A DNA stretch of 64,000 bases from Stenopsyche tienmushanensis (taxonomy: Eukaryota > Arthropoda > Insecta > Trichoptera > Stenopsychidae): contig WACJ01000115.1 of NCBI GenBank assembly GCA_008973525.1, positions 620,001 through 684,000 of the forward strand, read 5' to 3'. Below the pieces are notes generated by a model, which saw nothing but the letters and a program-made list of their open reading frames with translations, searched no databases and was not told the DNA's origin. Within the stretch, counting starts at the first letter, position 1; each line of letters opens with the position of its first letter. The position numbers and the translations under genes were made by a program. This document shows, piece by piece, positions 47,701 through 57,900 of this stretch.

Positions 47701-50215
47701 CAACAAGCAGCAAAGAACGGCAAGCAGTTCAATAAACAAACACTCTCGATAACACACAATATTCGGTCGTTTCTTTGCGTAAACAAATAACACACTTGAA
47801 ATCGAAATCATTATAAGTCGATAAATTTGGGCTTAACGATCTATACAATCATGCGATGCATGTGAGGAAGCTATCCGTCTCAGTCTCCCGAACTGCGCTA
47901 CGTTCTCTCTTTCTCTGTCTGTCTCTGAGCTTCAATGTGCAAGAGTGCTCTTTTTGGGACATGAGAATTCGGACATACATGTATGTCGATGCTCCCCAAC
48001 AGCTTAAGCTTGCTGAAATCAACCAGAAAATTTTATCAACGTTTGAATTTTTTTTTTAATATCTTATAATAATTATTTAGGTTTATGTTACCCATTCGAG
48101 GTTGACGGAGATAAAGTTGTAAAAACTCGACAAGACACATTATCTCGTGAAAATCACAAAGAAGCTTACATAAAGATCCTAAAATATGTCAAAATGATAT
48201 TGAAGCTAATATCCTCATAAAATGTTTTATTCCAATTTTAAAAAAATGAGAGAGATAGATTTTAACCCCATCCCTTCCCAAACCTAAGGGCACTCAGCCG
48301 CCAGACTATCATAATGATAGTCCAGAAACACACCAGAACACTACTATTAAATTATTCACATATGTTAGATGACCCTCAATTTATGCTGCCAGCTCTCGGT
48401 ATATGCGAAAAAGTAAACAGACGAAAAGACGCTGCATTGTGACTTTTATTATACAGAGTGCGGCAGGGAAATCACCTGATTTTAAAAATAAATTACACAA
48501 ACAATGTAGGAGATATCAGATTAATTCTAAAAAATAATTCCTTATAACCATTCAAACTTTTATATTTTTTAGAAGGATTGAAAAATTCATGTTTTCCCCG
48601 CATAAACTTAATTGACATACATTCCTATTTTAAATTAACTCAATCTCCACACAAAATTAACACTTGATCGGTCATGCAAAAAATTGACAAAAATACCACT
48701 TTATTTCGAAGATATATTATCAATGACATGTTGTATTGCTATATGAGAAGTCCATTTTATATTTAATCGCTGCTAATACATATGAACTTTATAAATAACA
48801 GACTAAGGACGGAGCGATCCTATATAATTATTTTTTATGTGAACATGCAATGATATTTAATAGTGCTGTGTTTTACATGCGAAGCGTTCTAGTTTTAAAA
48901 TAATATGTATGAAATGCATTCGTATGGCTAAAATTAACCTGCTAAGCCGAGCTATTTTTCAGATTTTTTGTAAATATTTCTATAAACATTCTAAACAGAC
49001 CAATGATTAGCTCTTAGGACGAAATTCATTAAAAAAAAACTTTCGCGGCGATCCAACCTAAGCACGTCCTGGTGTTTTCACCGTCACTCACCGTTTCAAA
49101 TTATTGATAGACCCCCTTCAATCAAACACAAATATTTTTACATGTTTTATGTATTTATATGTACAATATTTTTTTACAGATAGCTTTAATTGATTTTAAT
49201 TTAGAATTGTTCGAAAAATACGTGGCGTATGAATATTCGAAGAAATCTCAAGCAAACTTGTATTTTAACGCATAATTATTTTAGGTTTATTCAGATGCAC
49301 TCTTTCTGGCTGGTATTTATGAAACATTGAATATTTTAAAAGAAACAGATATTGCGTCAAAAATGTTCTTATACAAATTCACATACAGAGCTAGGAATAG
49401 TTTTTCGCAAATATTTGGTGATCCACATGGAGATTACGGTAAGGTCTTTGGAAAAAATATATACATCGGATTGTCTATTAAAACTACTTTCTTTTGAAAA
49501 TTTATTCGTTTTCAGGCGCTTGCCATGTTGATGAATTACTTCATTTGTTCAATATAAAACTGTTCCCAGGATTAAACGAAGATGACTCCAGAATATCGAA
49601 CAAAATGCTGGATATTTGGACTGATTTTGCTTTAAATGCGAGGTACTTAAGAAGTTTCAATTATATCTTATTAATCCTTAGTATTCTATTTATTACAAAT
49701 GAAATTTTACACGAAATGTAGATTCCGCTACGTTAGGTATAATTGAAATATACATTTTTTGAAGCCTTAAATTTCACAAATACAAACCTAAATGACAAAT
49801 AATATGGAAATCTACTTGAGAATAATTTAATACAAACAATAAACATTGCAAAAGCAATATACAAACCAGATGTAATTGATGCTTTTACTTTTAAAAAATA
49901 CAATGAATATTCTTTGAGCAACCTTGTAGTAAAAATTGCGGTGCTTCTTTGTTAATAACGTTCCTAATACAAAATGCAATTTTATTTTTTCGCCCTTATA
50001 TACCAAGTATCCTTATGTACTATATGTATCCAAGCACTTACTAAATTTTATTTTACAGAGTTCTCGATCAAAAAGCATGCGACCATTCTATTTCGCATAT
50101 GGATATACTCGAAATAGGAAATTCCCTAGAAACAAACTCGCTTTCAGCTAAAGCATGGGAAAATATGCCGGTCTGGAATGTAAATAGAAAGCTAAGGGAT
50201 AGAAATGAATTATAA
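38742..50215 (+). CDS. Secreted carboxylesterase, ten exons
   Basis: Exons: 38742-38936, 42692-42835, 42900-43035, 43370-43564, 45829-46025, 46346-46511, 46593-46762, 49285-49438, 49516-49642, 50059-50215 (TAA). All GT-AG, phases consistent, 546 codons, the usual length for insect type-B carboxylesterases. Residues 1-20 are a signal peptide (hydrophobic FVFVLSFLAIIC). Oxyanion-hole HGGGW at 125-129, nucleophile Ser207 in LFGESAGGASAHYH, acid Glu338 in GWNENEGA, His456 in GACHVDEL: a complete triad of an active alpha/beta-hydrolase. QEDCLYLNVYAPK and NWALKDQRMALEWIQKNI are family signatures. It should hydrolyse ester substrates outside the cell or in the secretory pathway; similarity is to esterase FE4/venom carboxylesterase-6-like proteins, and the substrate (xenobiotic, pheromone or hormone ester) is not deducible. 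Intron 1 (3.8 kb), 4 (2.3 kb) and 7 (2.5 kb) are full of mobile DNA. Confidence 0.92.
39209..40385 (+). repeat. TTAACC repeat family, copy E, split by a hAT element
   Basis: The left half (39209-39440) has AAATGAGTCAATTTTAAAAT through ACAATACACTTGAAATTGAT. The right half (40223-40385) resumes with ACCTATACAAAGGTAC, CTCTGTCTCCCAATC, TGCAAGAGTGCTCTTTCT-type sequence and ends CAAATACGCGACTGTACTCATC followed by AAGAGGTTAA. The hAT element occupies the gap. The right end shows that the family closes with an inverted TTAACCTCTTGA. Confidence 0.7.
39441..40222 (+). mobile_element. Non-autonomous hAT element in esterase intron 1
   Basis: Left end TAGTGGTCGGCAACCTAC, right end (inverted) CAGTGGTCGACAAACTTTTG, typical hAT termini. 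The inside has a GC-rich part (39525-39740) shared with 36858-37390. No transposase domain was seen; the open frames at 39401-39855 are not recognisable. No clean 8-bp target duplication could be read because the flanking repeat is locally rearranged. Confidence 0.75.
40620..40795 (-). mobile_element. mariner transposase N-terminal fragment
   Basis: The minus strand reads DRFLPSEEFIRNLMLYHLLK, then KETATRATKNIYDVLGDILS and VRKCKNLFQKF. This matches the first helix-turn-helix of mariner transposases (RHVLLFEF...ATQAAKNICSVYG...VRQCQKWFAKF). It lies in esterase intron 1. The remainder downstream is unreadable. Confidence 0.6.
40800..42690. other. Esterase intron 1, unassigned part
   Basis: AT-rich. 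Minus-strand frames at 41290-41472 and 41586-41783 are unrecognised and may be transposon debris. No exon-like segment that would fit between exons 1 and 2 was seen, and their phases already match. Confidence 0.4.
44480..45672 (+). mobile_element. RTE/CFDP2-like LINE reverse transcriptase, decayed
   Basis: In order: KLFKDNFTIDRELEGPPILK, ATLANRKSCDLNEILVELLK, FGFQKAFGTRETLLAVNVLL, FIDYEKAFDRVRHTTLMKML (motif A, first Asp), then RYGCIMSPQS, VINTIRYADDIVTLAES (catalytic YADD intact), ETKWMTFERLD and VDRFKYLGSILTKTLDPNKE. Frameshifts and stops separate the blocks. Its C-terminal third is missing here but is represented by the fragment at 6600-7225. It sits in esterase intron 4, in the same orientation as the gene. 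Confidence 0.85.
47190..48410. repeat. Long inverted repeat in esterase intron 7
   Basis: The arm 47190-47335 (GCATGTTTCTGGACTACCAT, GACAGTCTGGCGACTAAATT, GGGTTTGGGAGGGGAGGG) is matched in inverse by 48250-48410. Identity looks about 80-85% by eye. The roughly 0.9 kb between the arms holds a complete long-variant TTAACC repeat. A foldback transposon or an inverted pair of copies would explain it. Confidence 0.7.
47468..47975 (+). repeat. TTAACC repeat family, long variant, copy F
   Basis: It begins TTAACCTGTTGAGGAGCGAG and then follows the copy at 20257 almost base for base, including CGTCATTTCTTTACATAAAC, TTTGCTCCTCCTTTAGAAGG and ATCATGCGATGCATGTGAGG. The close match to a copy 27 kb away suggests recent spread. 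It lies between the two arms of the inverted repeat. Confidence 0.8.
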
Positions 50216-50469
50216 TATACATTTTTTACAATGTAAACATATGATGATATTTTCGTTACACTGATTAAATATGTTTTTGATTCAATATTTATTTTGCATT
50301 AAGCCCAAATATGCCCAATTGATATAAACTGAAGAAATCTAAAAGCAAACCATTTTTGCCGACAATTAGTATTTTGTCAATTGAGCAGCTCTCTAAACTT
50401 CTTTGCGTAAAAAACCATAACCAAACCAATATAAGTGTTTGAAACCGAAACGGAACCAAAACCGAAATG

Positions 50470-50525
50470 AAAAAAAATAAATATATATATATATATATAT
50501 AAAAACTTAATATATATATACTATC
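50470..50525. repeat. (TA)n microsatellite
   Basis: Two blocks of alternating TA, at about 50481-50501 and 50509-50521, downstream of the esterase stop codon. Confidence 0.8.
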
Positions 50526-50717
50526 GATATGAAATATAATAGATACGAAGTTCTGAATTTTATATAGCGTACCAAATACATATCATAGTAAGGGAAAGGT
50601 AAAAGGCTCTGTAATAAGCGACTGCCTAATTTTATCACGTAAATCTGAATAAATTCCTTCCTGAATTTAAAGCTTTTTCAATCTCTTAGAATTTTATAGT
50701 TCCTCTGTGTCGAAAAA

Positions 50718-51634
50718 TTAAGGCGTCTTCTCACTTTACAAATTTTAAAAAATCGATTTTTATTTTATTTTAAATTTTGAAAGTACATATCTTCAAAAAT
50801 GATATATCGAAATTAAATAAAGATCGGACGAGTCTAACTACATTTTTGGCCGACCGTTAGGTGACTACCTGAGAGCACCCGGTTGCATACGTATTGTTCA
50901 GACTCATGGTGCAAGTACAAAAAAGTGGTGAAAAACAATCAGATAGAAACTTTTAAACATCCTTCTGCTCTAGCTGAGGATGTTCACGAGGTTTTGAAAC
51001 CGATTTATGAAGATCTTCGGAGGAAATACTTAAAATAACAACGAGTGTTTCAACAGCTGTCTGGGCAATTTTTCTGCAACCAAAACTTTAAACGAGTTTA
51101 TCTCAAAACAAGGTTTTTCGGTGGCTTGTTGATGAAATTTCGGAAACTATCCGGCCGATTGTCATGAAATTTGAATGACATACTTATGGCTATAGCGCAT
51201 ATCATCAGATTTTTGAAATTTTGATTTTAAGTAAATTTTTTTTACAAAAAACTGCAAAAAAAACGCGGTTTTTTTTACTTTTTTGTAAAACGTGCACCAT
51301 TTTGTTATTTTCGCAAATATCAAAAATCTGATGATATGCGCTATAGCCACTGATATACTGAATCTAAAACTATTTTATTTTTTTGTTTCAAATGACCCAT
51401 CTTGGAGATACCATCAACAAGCCACGAACATAACATTTCTACACGGGTTTTTCGATGCTACCGTTTTATTATAATAATTGTTCAAAAAAATATTTTTTTT
51501 TTTTTTTCATTTACTTCAAAGATGTGTTTATTACATAAGATCCATTTTATCTCATAATTTTTAGCGAAAATCCTCGAAAAAAAATCGTGAAAATAGCCTA
51601 TTTTTGAGGCGCCTACAGTGAGAAGACGCCTTAA
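50718..51634 (+). mobile_element. TTAA-flanked 0.9-kb foldback element, copy 3
   Basis: Ends TTAAGGCGTCTTCTCACTTT and (T/C)AGTGAGAAGACGCCTTAA; same orientation as copy 1. Differences from the other copies are small indels and single-base changes (for example CTACAGTGAG for CTAAAGTGAG in the right end). It lies 500 bp downstream of the esterase stop, between it and the perlecan gene. Confidence 0.87.
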
Positions 51635-51639
51635 GCATA

Positions 51640-52800
51640 TATTTGATTGTTCAGTAAGAAACTTTGTTCATACTTACTTTTTGACCATCAGTTGTTTCTC
51701 AGCCATCCCTTTATCAACATGTATTTTATACATTGTTAGTCAGTTTTTAAAAAATAGTTTTACAGAAACCATGTTATAAAAGTGTACGTTACACACAATA
51801 CATTGACTTTGTAAAATTAAAACTGTGTTATAAATGCGGTGGAATATGAGGGTCGAAGGTACACTCATTCTAGTCCCTGGTTTGTTTAGTGAGATGCGCA
51901 AAATATCTTCTACAACAATACTCTCAAACCAAATAAAAAGATGGTTACAGAATTTAAAAAACATATTTAGAAATTCAAGTATTGACGACTATGTTCAGTC
52001 TAAGGATTTGTAAAATTAGAAAGGATATTTGGAATAAAATTGTCAAACATTTCGTTATAATTTATTTTAATGTAAATGGCAGTATTAATAAAGTATACAG
52101 ATTTATTGCAACATATACATCAAATATAAATACTTTGAAATTGATAGACTGACATTAACATTAATCAATACTGCATTGTAATGCTACAATATATTCATTT
52201 TTTGCAGTTTAAAATATAAATTATATTTGCATGTATATCTCAATTTCTAATAGTTTGATACCTTAGCAAAATTATAAAATACATATTTTATGTTCAACAG
52301 ATATTTATATGTATATATAATTAGTGTACATGATATAAATTTAGCTATGTGTGATGATCAACTGTTAATATATAAACCATCGCTTCCACAGTTTGCGATG
52401 ATATCTTTTATTATAAATTCAATGATATGAATTGGTTCATAGAACCCAACACAATGTATATCAAAACATGTACATACATCATTCCATAGCACTCAATTTT
52501 ATGATGATTTATGACTTCATAATGAATCATACATATATTATTAAAAAATCACTTAAAATAGCAATTCTTCATTTTATTATAAAAAACATTGATACTTTAT
52601 TTTGGTTATCTAAATAAGGTATCACACCAAAATGAATTTCATGATATGATATGAGAACAGCTTAAAATTAATTGTATATCTATTATATGGCATGGCACGC
52701 ATTACACAGCAATATCGTAATAACACTTGAAAATTGTCTTAATCAGTTTTTACAGGGCAAAGGAACTCCTTTTGCATTTAATTTTAGTTATTTAATCGAA
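51640..52800. other. Intergenic sequence between the converging esterase and perlecan genes
   Basis: Very AT-rich, no supported coding sequence. TTTATT at about 52594 is an AATAAA on the minus strand and could serve the perlecan transcript if the tail exons described separately are used. Confidence 0.35.
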
Positions 52801-52808
52801 ATCCTAAT

Positions 52809-53249
52809 TCAAGTTGTTTGTCTCCAAGCTGTAAAATTACAAAAACATTCATTATTAAATAAATATGGATCTAATACAAAAGAAAACAGAGCTTTCGCAG
52901 AATTTTCACAACACAATAGAATAAAATTTATAAAAAAAACAATACATATATAAGAAATTAATGTTTTTTTTAGCATAATGGTATAAAATTGTTTTGGTAA
53001 CTAAATTAATACTTACATATTCTATTCACTATATTTGTAGGTTTTTGATTTTGAAGATAAATAAAAATATATTTCGATATCAAAACTGGGATTAAGAAAG
53101 TAAAAACTATATTATAAGAAAAAACAATAACATTGGATGCTGAGCTTGGACGAGGATAAAAATGATGGGGATGTGGTATGTAAACAGGTGGAGGTGATTC
53201 CACAGCATCAAACTGTTCCCAAAATAGGGGTGAGCCTTGTGATAGACTG
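52809..53249 (-). CDS. Candidate tail exons of the perlecan gene
   Basis: The LG3 exon ends at a donor (TCAAA|GTTAGT), so at least one more exon must follow. On the minus strand an acceptor (CTGGAATGCAG) precedes 53249-53017, which stays in frame for 77 codons to a perfect donor GTAAGTATT. A good acceptor (TTTTTGTAATTTTACAG) then opens 52828-52809, ending in TGA after SWRQTT. The first exon reads LSQGSPLFWEQFDAVESPPP, then a PHPHHFYPRP stretch, then a hydrophobic run of about 25 residues (VIVFSYNIVFTFLIPVLISK). Phases fit. A proline-rich linker plus a possible membrane segment is unusual for a secreted basement-membrane protein, so the real tail may differ by alternative splicing. Confidence 0.38.
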
Positions 53250-53508
53250 CTGCATTCCAGATAGCAATAAAAAGTAAACATTTAGTCAGATCCTGAATTA
53301 TTTACACAAAGTATACGCACAGTGTACATTAAGAGTTTTGAAAATAAAAATAATTTATCTTTGTACAAAAATAAGCAAAAGGATTCTGACTATAATTTAT
53401 GTGGAGAGTTTCAATCACAGAGAAATTCCCAGGCATCTTATTGTAAATTTCAAACTTTTTTAAAGAATATATACCAAATGTATTTATGAGCAAAATATAT
53501 TACGGGTA

Positions 53509-54484
53509 CACAGACAAAAGGGCGTTTGTTTAGTGAGTAACTTTGATGGTTAGTTATGTTTCATCTGCCGATCATATTGCATGTCTTTCTTTTATCAGTG
53601 TTTGGTCAACAGCTGAAGCATGTGTCTTAAGCAAAAATTACAAAAACAACCCACCGTACGAGTTTTATTTAAAAATTCGGCAACTAAAAACATGTGACAT
53701 TTATGATGAAATTCTGCCAATTCGACTATGCTAGAAATGGTTTATAATTTTAAATCGCCCATTTTTTTCTTAGTAGACACGAAGTGGATCTCATAAAGTT
53801 GAAGAGGATCGCATAGCTTAGAAATTGAAGCCAATCCAAAGTTTTTATTTAAGAAATGACGAAAAAAGAAATAAAAAGGACGTATATCCGTGGTTTGGCA
53901 GTAAAGAAGTTTGCAAAACATCTGCAAAGTGTTGAAACAAGGCGAATGGACCCAAAAAGCAATGACTATCAGCACAAGTTGTATTGTCTGTTTAGTGGGA
54001 TATTTCATGGTATAATCTATTTTGAATTGCTGAAATCCGAAGAAATAATCATGACTGAAAAATACTACAGTCAAATGGACAAGATACAAGATTACAAAAT
54101 TAATTGAAAATAAAGAGGCCTGTTTTGATTAACCGTCACACGGTATATCTTTAACACATCAACGCGTGGCCTCAACCTGCTAAAATCACTCGTTAGCGCA
54201 CTTGAGTGGAGACATCATAATCATCAGACTTGGTACCATTTGATTATCACTTATTTCGTTCCTTACAGAGGTTTTTTAGATGGATAAAATATATATTTAA
54301 TGATGATATCAAAAACGATCTCTTGGATCGAATCGAATTTTTTTTAAAAAACGAATCAAAATTTTACCCAATAAGCAGAAAAATATTTTATGCATTGATG
54401 GTAATTATTTTGTAGAATAATCTTTGTAAATAAATGTGTTATAAAGATATGAATTTTGTGTATAAAAACGCCCTTTTGTCTGGG
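53509..54484 (+). mobile_element. mariner element with both TIRs, degenerate
   Basis: Left end CACAGACAAAAGGGCGTTTG, right end (inverted) CCCAGACAAAAGGGCGTTTT, each bordered by TA; 976 bp. Inside, 53543-53734 gives WSTAEACVLSKNYKNNPPYE, 53856-54107 includes GIIYFELLKSEEIIMTEKYY, and 54230-54415 gives VPFDYHLFRSLQRFF, the mariner C-terminal catalytic region. The frames are shifted relative to each other and the catalytic HDN block is unreadable. It lies in the intron between the LG3 exon and the candidate tail exon of the perlecan gene. Confidence 0.88.
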
Positions 54485-54920
54485 TACATCTGATACATAG
54501 TCTTTTAAACTATTCTATGAACTATTCTTTAAACTTTATTTTTAATATCCATTCAGAATAAATGTAAGATAACCAATTATTTATTCATTTTTGACCTGGT
54601 TAATCTATAATGAATAATAACAATTTGGTTTAGTCCATAAAAAATATCTTTAATAATAATCTCGTTTTAATTAACAAATAGACGTTATTGATAAAATGTA
54701 ATTTAATTCAATAATACATTTCATCAACTCTAGCCACTGGTATTAATATTAATGCAGTACAAATTTCATGAACTAGATTAAAAAAGTATTAAATTAAATT
54801 TCGTTTGAAATGTTTTTAACGTGTATGAATTTTAAAATAAGAAACCTTCTTAGTATATATAAATTCAAAGCAAAAAAAAAATAATGTTACCCCTAGAAAA
54901 TTTTATAAGGATTTACTAAC

Positions 54921-57900
54921 TTTGAGCAAGGATTTGCATTTCGAGATGCGATTGCTGTTCTTCCAAAATTAATTATATTTGCCTCTGAGAGCTCAACCTG
55001 ATGAATACAGCCATTAAATCCAAGTATACGAGATGATGACATTTCAATCGGCAAACCACCTAAAGTGACAAATTTAGTAGCAGTTAAATTACACATTCAA
55101 TAAAATTTAAAACAATTGATTCACATTCAATGGTAAAAAACACTAACCAATATAAATGTTGGAATTAGCATTGAGAAGCTGTGTTAATCCAGGTGTTTCG
55201 CCTTGCTCTTCATTGCCATCGACTTCTAAAATAGCTTTCGATCCTGATCTTCTAACTATAACTCGATGATACTGACCATCAGTGACTTGAACTCTGGTAT
55301 TTTGAACTGTAGTCAATCCACTACCTAAGTCATATTGGAACTCAACAAAGCCTCCATTAACTAAAAAATAAATGTTTTTTAATGATATATCATTTTCATG
55401 TTATACTATCTAATAACTAAGCAGATAATTCACATAAAATTCATTAATTCTTTTTCAAAAAAAAAATTATGCAGATATTTCAATATTTGAAATACGCATA
55501 CATATTTCAAACTTGGATCAAGATTTTTATAGAATATTTTTATTGAACTCACTATTTAGCATAATAAAATCTCCATTTCTTCCATTTTCTTTTTGATAAA
55601 GAAGAAGACCATCTGGTTCATTAGTATCAAATGCAATAGCTATAACTTCAGGTTGTGCATCATATGATAAATCATTGCTATGTCTCAAGAGTGATGCTGG
55701 TAATTCCACATATCCCTCTCCTGAGAAAGATACCTCGTTCCTTAACTCAACTCCTGAAAAATAATTTAAAAACATGAGAATATTGCTGTAATATTAAAAC
55801 AAATTCTATTGAATTAATTATGTTCAAAATATACATACTATCCCGACAATTAAATCCACCAGTTCCAAGAGGGCAGTCGCATTTGAAAAGACCACTTCTT
55901 AAAGGACGACAAGTTCCGTTGCCTTGACAAGGTTGTACTTCACATGGATCATATGGATTGTTTGGGTTCAAGTTATCATTAGCAATTTCGCAATATTGGC
56001 CTTGATAACCAGATGGACAATTACATTGATTAGCATTATATTCTGTACACCATCCGCCATTTACACACCGTGAGCACACATCCTGTTAATAATAATCATC
56101 ATATTTTAATTTAAAAAAAACAGCCAAACAGAGTCAACAAGTTCTTACAACAGTAATTTACTTATCAAAAACTCTTTAAATCCAAATTTTTATAGGCATA
56201 ATCACATACCCCATTAGGTGGAAGAGACGCCTCAGGATATATATCACCTCTTTCTAGTTCGTTCCTACTTTCATCATCGTCAGAGCATTCCCGTATGTTT
56301 GCAGATTGAATTGGACTTTTAACAATGTCTAATTTATTTCCGTGCACTAGGAACTGAAAATTTAAAAAAAGTTATATGTGAAGTGATTTATACTATGCTC
56401 TTTTTATACAATGAGATGATGTCATATGAGTTCCTTTAATTTAGTATTGTTGAAAAAAAAACTTTAATTTGCATATTAAATTACAAGTACATTGTATAAT
56501 GGTTTATGACAGATTGTCCTGTTAGGAATGTGGCATTGCAACGCATACCAGATACTCGCTAGTAATATGCATAATATGTAATAGAAAGATATATTAAAAT
56601 GTGATAATTTTGTTAATAAGCTCATCATTAAAATCTCATGGATGATATTATATTAATAAAATTAACTTCAATTTTAAGAAATAAATGTAAATAACTATAA
56701 TGACACTTTTGTAATTGTAACAATAAATTAATTATTCTTACATCGGTAATACAGCCACTGAAACCAGTGTTTACTCCAGTTCCCTTATTTATAGTCAGCC
56801 ACTCATCATCGTATCCTCCAACATATAGCGGTGTTTTCAAATTAAGAGTCTAAAATACAAAATGAATTCATGCATATTTGACTAAGATATTACAAAAACA
56901 TATTTTATTTTAAAACATAGATTTGATTATTGTAAAATTTTTAGTTAATGGTATCTTCACACCTGTTTGGGACTGCTCGGCGAAGATATTGTACGCATTT
57001 CTTGTCCTTCTACTTGAAGTGAACCTCGCTTTTCAAACTTAGTAATATTTACTGCTACCCATTCATCTGCTACCAAACGTTTAGGACTTTTCAGTATAAC
57101 AGGACCTAAAAATATAATTGCGTATGATTATTTTGAATTTTCTCAAATGAGCACAATTTTCCAGCCACAGCAAACAAGCAGACTGCCTCAAAATATTTTC
57201 CACTAAATGATTGTACACTTTAATAGTGGATACTGTAAGTCATAAATTTGGTGCACTTATATGCATTTCTATGAAAATATATTTAGGTCAACTTATTTAA
57301 TATTTCAATATTAAAAATGTGCTGATCTATTCAAAACTCTTCAGAGCTAGATTTGAAATAAATTAAGATAGTTAAGAGTTAATTTTTATTTATAAATTCA
57401 AATGATATACCTGCTCCAGTATCGTATCGGAATTCTAAATATCCATCTTTGACAGTCAATGATGCAAAATCACCGTGCCCTTGCCTTGACTCAGCGCAGT
57501 ATAAAATTATTCCATCAACAATAGGATGACGTGGTTTGATTCTTAGTCCCATTTTGAATAATCGTTGCGTTTTCGGTGGTGAATATGCAATATATGCAGC
57601 CCCTCCAAAAGCAGGATATTCAATATCTAAGCTGGATTCACATCTGAAAATTTCAATTTTACATGTCAATAGCAAATATATATTTCACTGCCACAAAATT
57701 ATGATATTAAGGATACTATTACTAATCTAGAGTATTAAATTTATACAGCCATCGTAAAAACATACCTGTCACCAATAAATCCAATAGGACATGTGCATTT
57801 AAAGCCATCAATCGTGTCGGAACATTTACCAGGACCACAAAGGCCAGGTCTGCAAGCATCGCCTGTTTGGCTGCAATCAAGGCCTGAAAATCCTTCAAGG

